A stretch of DNA of 41,340 bases. Source: an uncultured Oscillospiraceae bacterium (lineage in GTDB: Bacteria; Bacillota; Clostridia; Oscillospirales; Oscillospiraceae). The translations under genes and the position numbers were made by a program. Below are positions 39,568-41,340 of this stretch, one piece after another; position 1 is the stretch's first letter; each line of letters opens with the position of its first letter. Under the pieces are notes generated by a model that made no database searches, was not told where the DNA came from, and was given only the letters and a program-made list of their open reading frames with translations. The stretch is taken from contig CABVDR010000016.1 in assembly GCA_902497145.1 (NCBI GenBank), positions 1 to 41,340 of the forward strand, written 5' to 3'.

Positions 39568-40407
39568 TTATTTGCCGCCGGTAAGGGCAATACCCTCGAT
39601 AAACTGGCGCTGGAAAATGAGATACAAAATCAGCATGGGGATCATGGCAAACAGGCTGCCTGCCATCAGCACAGGGTAGTTGGTCATGAACTGACCCTTC
39701 AGGGTCGCCAGGCCGGAGGACAGGGTCATCAGATTGATGTCCGTGTTGACCACCAGAGGCCACATGAGGTCGGCGTAAGCAAACACCGCGGTGAAGATGG
39801 TCAGAGCGGCCACCGAGTTTCCGGTGAGGGGCAGCATGACTTTCGTGAAGGTCTGCCACTGGTTGCAGCCGTCCAGACGGGCTGCCTCACCAATCTCGTT
39901 GGGAATACCCATGTAGGCCTGGCGCAGGAAGAAGGTACCAAAGGCGCTGACCAGACCCGGGAAGATCAGGGCGAAGATACTCTCCGTCAGGCCCACCTTG
40001 GCCAGCATCTGGTACTGGGGAATGACGAAGATCTGAGAGGGCATCATCATCTGCACCAGCACCAGGGTGAAGAGCACGTTCTTGCCCCGGAAGTTCAGTT
40101 TCGCAAAGGCGTAGCCCGCCATGGAGCTGAACACGATGGCACAGAGCACGCGAACCAACACCATGATGATGGTATTGGCATACAGATTCACAAAGGGCAG
40201 GCTGGTAAGGGCCTCGCTGAAGTTGGACCAGACGATTTTTTCGGGGAAGATCGTGGGCGGAATCTGTACGCTTTCCGCCAGGGACTTCAGAGAGGTGAGG
40301 ATCATCCACAGGAAGGGGAAGATCATCAGCAGAGAGCCCACGATCAGGAAAAAGTAAGTAAGCCCCGTGGCAACTCCACGGCTGCGGCTCATAGTTCCGG
40401 TTTTCAT
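39568..40407 (-). CDS. Carbohydrate ABC transporter permease (MalG type)
   Basis: A 279-aa inner-membrane permease with six hydrophobic segments. The ATPase-contacting EAA loop is EAARLDGCNQWQTFTKVMLP. The C-terminus ends FIEGIALTGGK, typical of MalG/LacG-type proteins. It forms the channel with the upstream permease, and together they import alpha-galactosides. No ATPase gene is present in the window; such Firmicutes systems usually share an MsmX-type ATPase from elsewhere. The ATG at 40407 has GGGGGAG five nt upstream. Confidence 0.93.
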   Translation of the reverse strand: MKTGTMSRSRGVATGLTYFFLIVGSLLMIFPFLWMILTSLKSLAESVQIPPTIFPEKIVWSNFSEALTSLPFVNLYANTIIMVLVRVLCAIVFSSMAGYAFAKLNFRGKNVLFTLVLVQMMMPSQIFVIPQYQMLAKVGLTESIFALIFPGLVSAFGTFFLRQAYMGIPNEIGEAARLDGCNQWQTFTKVMLPLTGNSVAALTIFTAVFAYADLMWPLVVNTDINLMTLSSGLATLKGQFMTNYPVLMAGSLFAMIPMLILYLIFQRQFIEGIALTGGK

Positions 40408-40420
40408 GTTCTCTCCCCCC

Positions 40421-41308
40421 TTACACGTCGTAGTTGACCCACTTCTTCTGACCGATAAACTGGATCACAGTGACAATACCGATCAGGAAGATGGTCCAAA
40501 TCACGATAGCGGAAGCATAACCCTTGTTGCCCGCCACGAAGGCCTCCCGATAGAAGAGGTACATGAGGCTCTGTACATCGGGCAGGACCGGGTTGGACTG
40601 GTCGATCATCATGTAGATGAGGTCGTACACCTTCAGGGAGGACATCAAACGCATGATCAAGGTAACAAACAGCGTGGGAGAGATCATGGGCAGGGTAATG
40701 GAGAAGAACTGCTTCACCCGGCTGGCGCCGTCGATGCGGGCTGCCTCATAGTAGCTCTTAGAGATATTCTGCAATCCAGACAGCAGCAGCACCGCGTCGT
40801 AGCCGATGGAACTCCAGATGGCCACAATGGCGCAGGCCACAATGGCGGTCTTGGGGTCGGTCAGCCAGTTGATCTTGGTCCCAAGCACAGTATTGATGAT
40901 ACCATATTCACCGTTGAACATCCAGCGCCACACCATAGCAATGGCGGCAGGGGCGCAGACCATGGGCAGAAAGTAGATGGCCCGGAAGCCGCTCTTGAAC
41001 TTCACCTTGGCATTGAGGAGGATGGCCACCAGCAGCGCCAGGATAATGCCCACGGGCACGGTGAGGATACAGAAGAGGATGGTGTTCCAGGTAGCCTTCC
41101 AGAACTCGGGAGACTGGAACATCTGGATGTAGTTATCGATGCCGTTAAAGGTAGAGGCACCGAAGGTCTTGGTCTTGGAGAAGCTGAGGATAAAGGTTTG
41201 AATCAGGGGATAATAGTTTAGAACCAGCAGACCGATGATGGTAGGAGCCACCATCAGCCATGCCCAGTGCTGCTCTTTACGGGCAGCGGGAGATAGGGCT
41301 TTGCGCAT
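40421..41308 (-). CDS. Sugar ABC transporter permease (MalF type)
   Basis: A 295-aa permease with six hydrophobic segments and the EAA loop EAARIDGASRVKQFFSITLP. It starts MRKALSPAARKEQHWAWLMV, like LacF/UgpA-type proteins. The ATG at 41308 has AAAGGAG nine nt upstream. The neighbouring substrate-binding protein is expected just beyond the right edge; the 32 bases left (41309-41340) are too short to show it. The end of the gene is 13 nt from the second permease. Confidence 0.93.
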   Translation of the reverse strand: MRKALSPAARKEQHWAWLMVAPTIIGLLVLNYYPLIQTFILSFSKTKTFGASTFNGIDNYIQMFQSPEFWKATWNTILFCILTVPVGIILALLVAILLNAKVKFKSGFRAIYFLPMVCAPAAIAMVWRWMFNGEYGIINTVLGTKINWLTDPKTAIVACAIVAIWSSIGYDAVLLLSGLQNISKSYYEAARIDGASRVKQFFSITLPMISPTLFVTLIMRLMSSLKVYDLIYMMIDQSNPVLPDVQSLMYLFYREAFVAGNKGYASAIVIWTIFLIGIVTVIQFIGQKKWVNYDV

Positions 41309-41340
41309 GGATTTCTACTCCTTTCACTTAAGGCGGCGGG

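Noticed and set aside
37379..39679. 766-codon plus-strand open frame opposite the alpha-galactosidase
   Set aside because: It is an antisense shadow of a GH36 gene with intact catalytic residues; it also runs across the end of the gene with no start signal.
1..41340. CRISPR array, rRNA genes, insertion sequences or prophage structural genes
   Set aside because: No regularly spaced repeats, rRNA motifs, transposase or phage structural motifs were seen on either strand.

Overview
The window is a 41-kb chromosomal segment of a GC-rich, low-G+C-lineage (Firmicutes/Bacillota) spore former. The evidence is a dcw cell-wall cluster of Gram-positive type, strong AAGGAGG-type ribosome binding sites with several TTG and GTG starts, spoVT, a DacF-like carboxypeptidase, a GerMN-domain lipoprotein, and a MurE with the DNPR motif of meso-diaminopimelate enzymes. 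Gene content and base composition suit Oscillospiraceae (the Flavonifractor/Lawsonibacter/Intestinimonas neighbourhood); the family is my inference, and no plasmid or prophage backbone is seen.

Layout. 1-10200 (minus strand): division/cell-wall operon mraZ-rsmH-ftsL-PBP-murE-mraY-ftsW-murG-murA (murA cut by the window edge), driven by a good promoter with MraZ-like repeats; murF, murD and murC are not in it. 10366-12641: a type-4 uracil-DNA glycosylase convergent with a COG2509-type FAD enzyme. 12642-14155: an AT-rich leader and a lone tyrosine recombinase. 14169-18675 (plus): ruvX, an ABM-fold monooxygenase, an EFR1-like flavodoxin/ferredoxin fusion, a class II aldolase overlapping mtnA (a likely 5-methylthioribose or 5-deoxyribose phosphate salvage pair), galM and a terminator. 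18682-20043 (minus): DacF-like D,D-carboxypeptidase. 20178-23333 (plus): comEA, response regulator, histidine kinase, GerMN lipoprotein. 23429-25171: metY and a DUF3783 gene. 25188-25374: tRNA-Leu(GAG) with a consensus promoter and its own terminator. 25430-26849: MATE efflux protein. 26854-30159 (minus): PAQR/hemolysin-III protein and clpC. 30261-30599: 8-Cys ferredoxin. 30626-31238 (minus): spoVT behind a sigma-G-like promoter. 31316-35679 (plus): an operon of OPT peptide transporter, stand-alone PqqD-like protein, membrane-anchored winged-helix-like protein and PepD dipeptidase, with a compact folded RNA leader. 35686-41308 (minus): alpha-galactoside utilisation genes (two ABC permeases, GH36 alpha-galactosidase, AraC regulator, YesL/DUF624 protein).

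The strongest leads for something new are the OPT/PqqD/wHTH/PepD operon and the roughly 60-nt structured element that begins almost exactly at its predicted transcription start. Others are the RR-HK-GerMN lipoprotein trio that parallels actinobacterial mtrAB-lpqB, the aldolase/MtnA salvage pair, and the lone integrase behind a promoter followed by a terminator-like hairpin.

All assignments rest on reading motifs and gene order; no database search was run.
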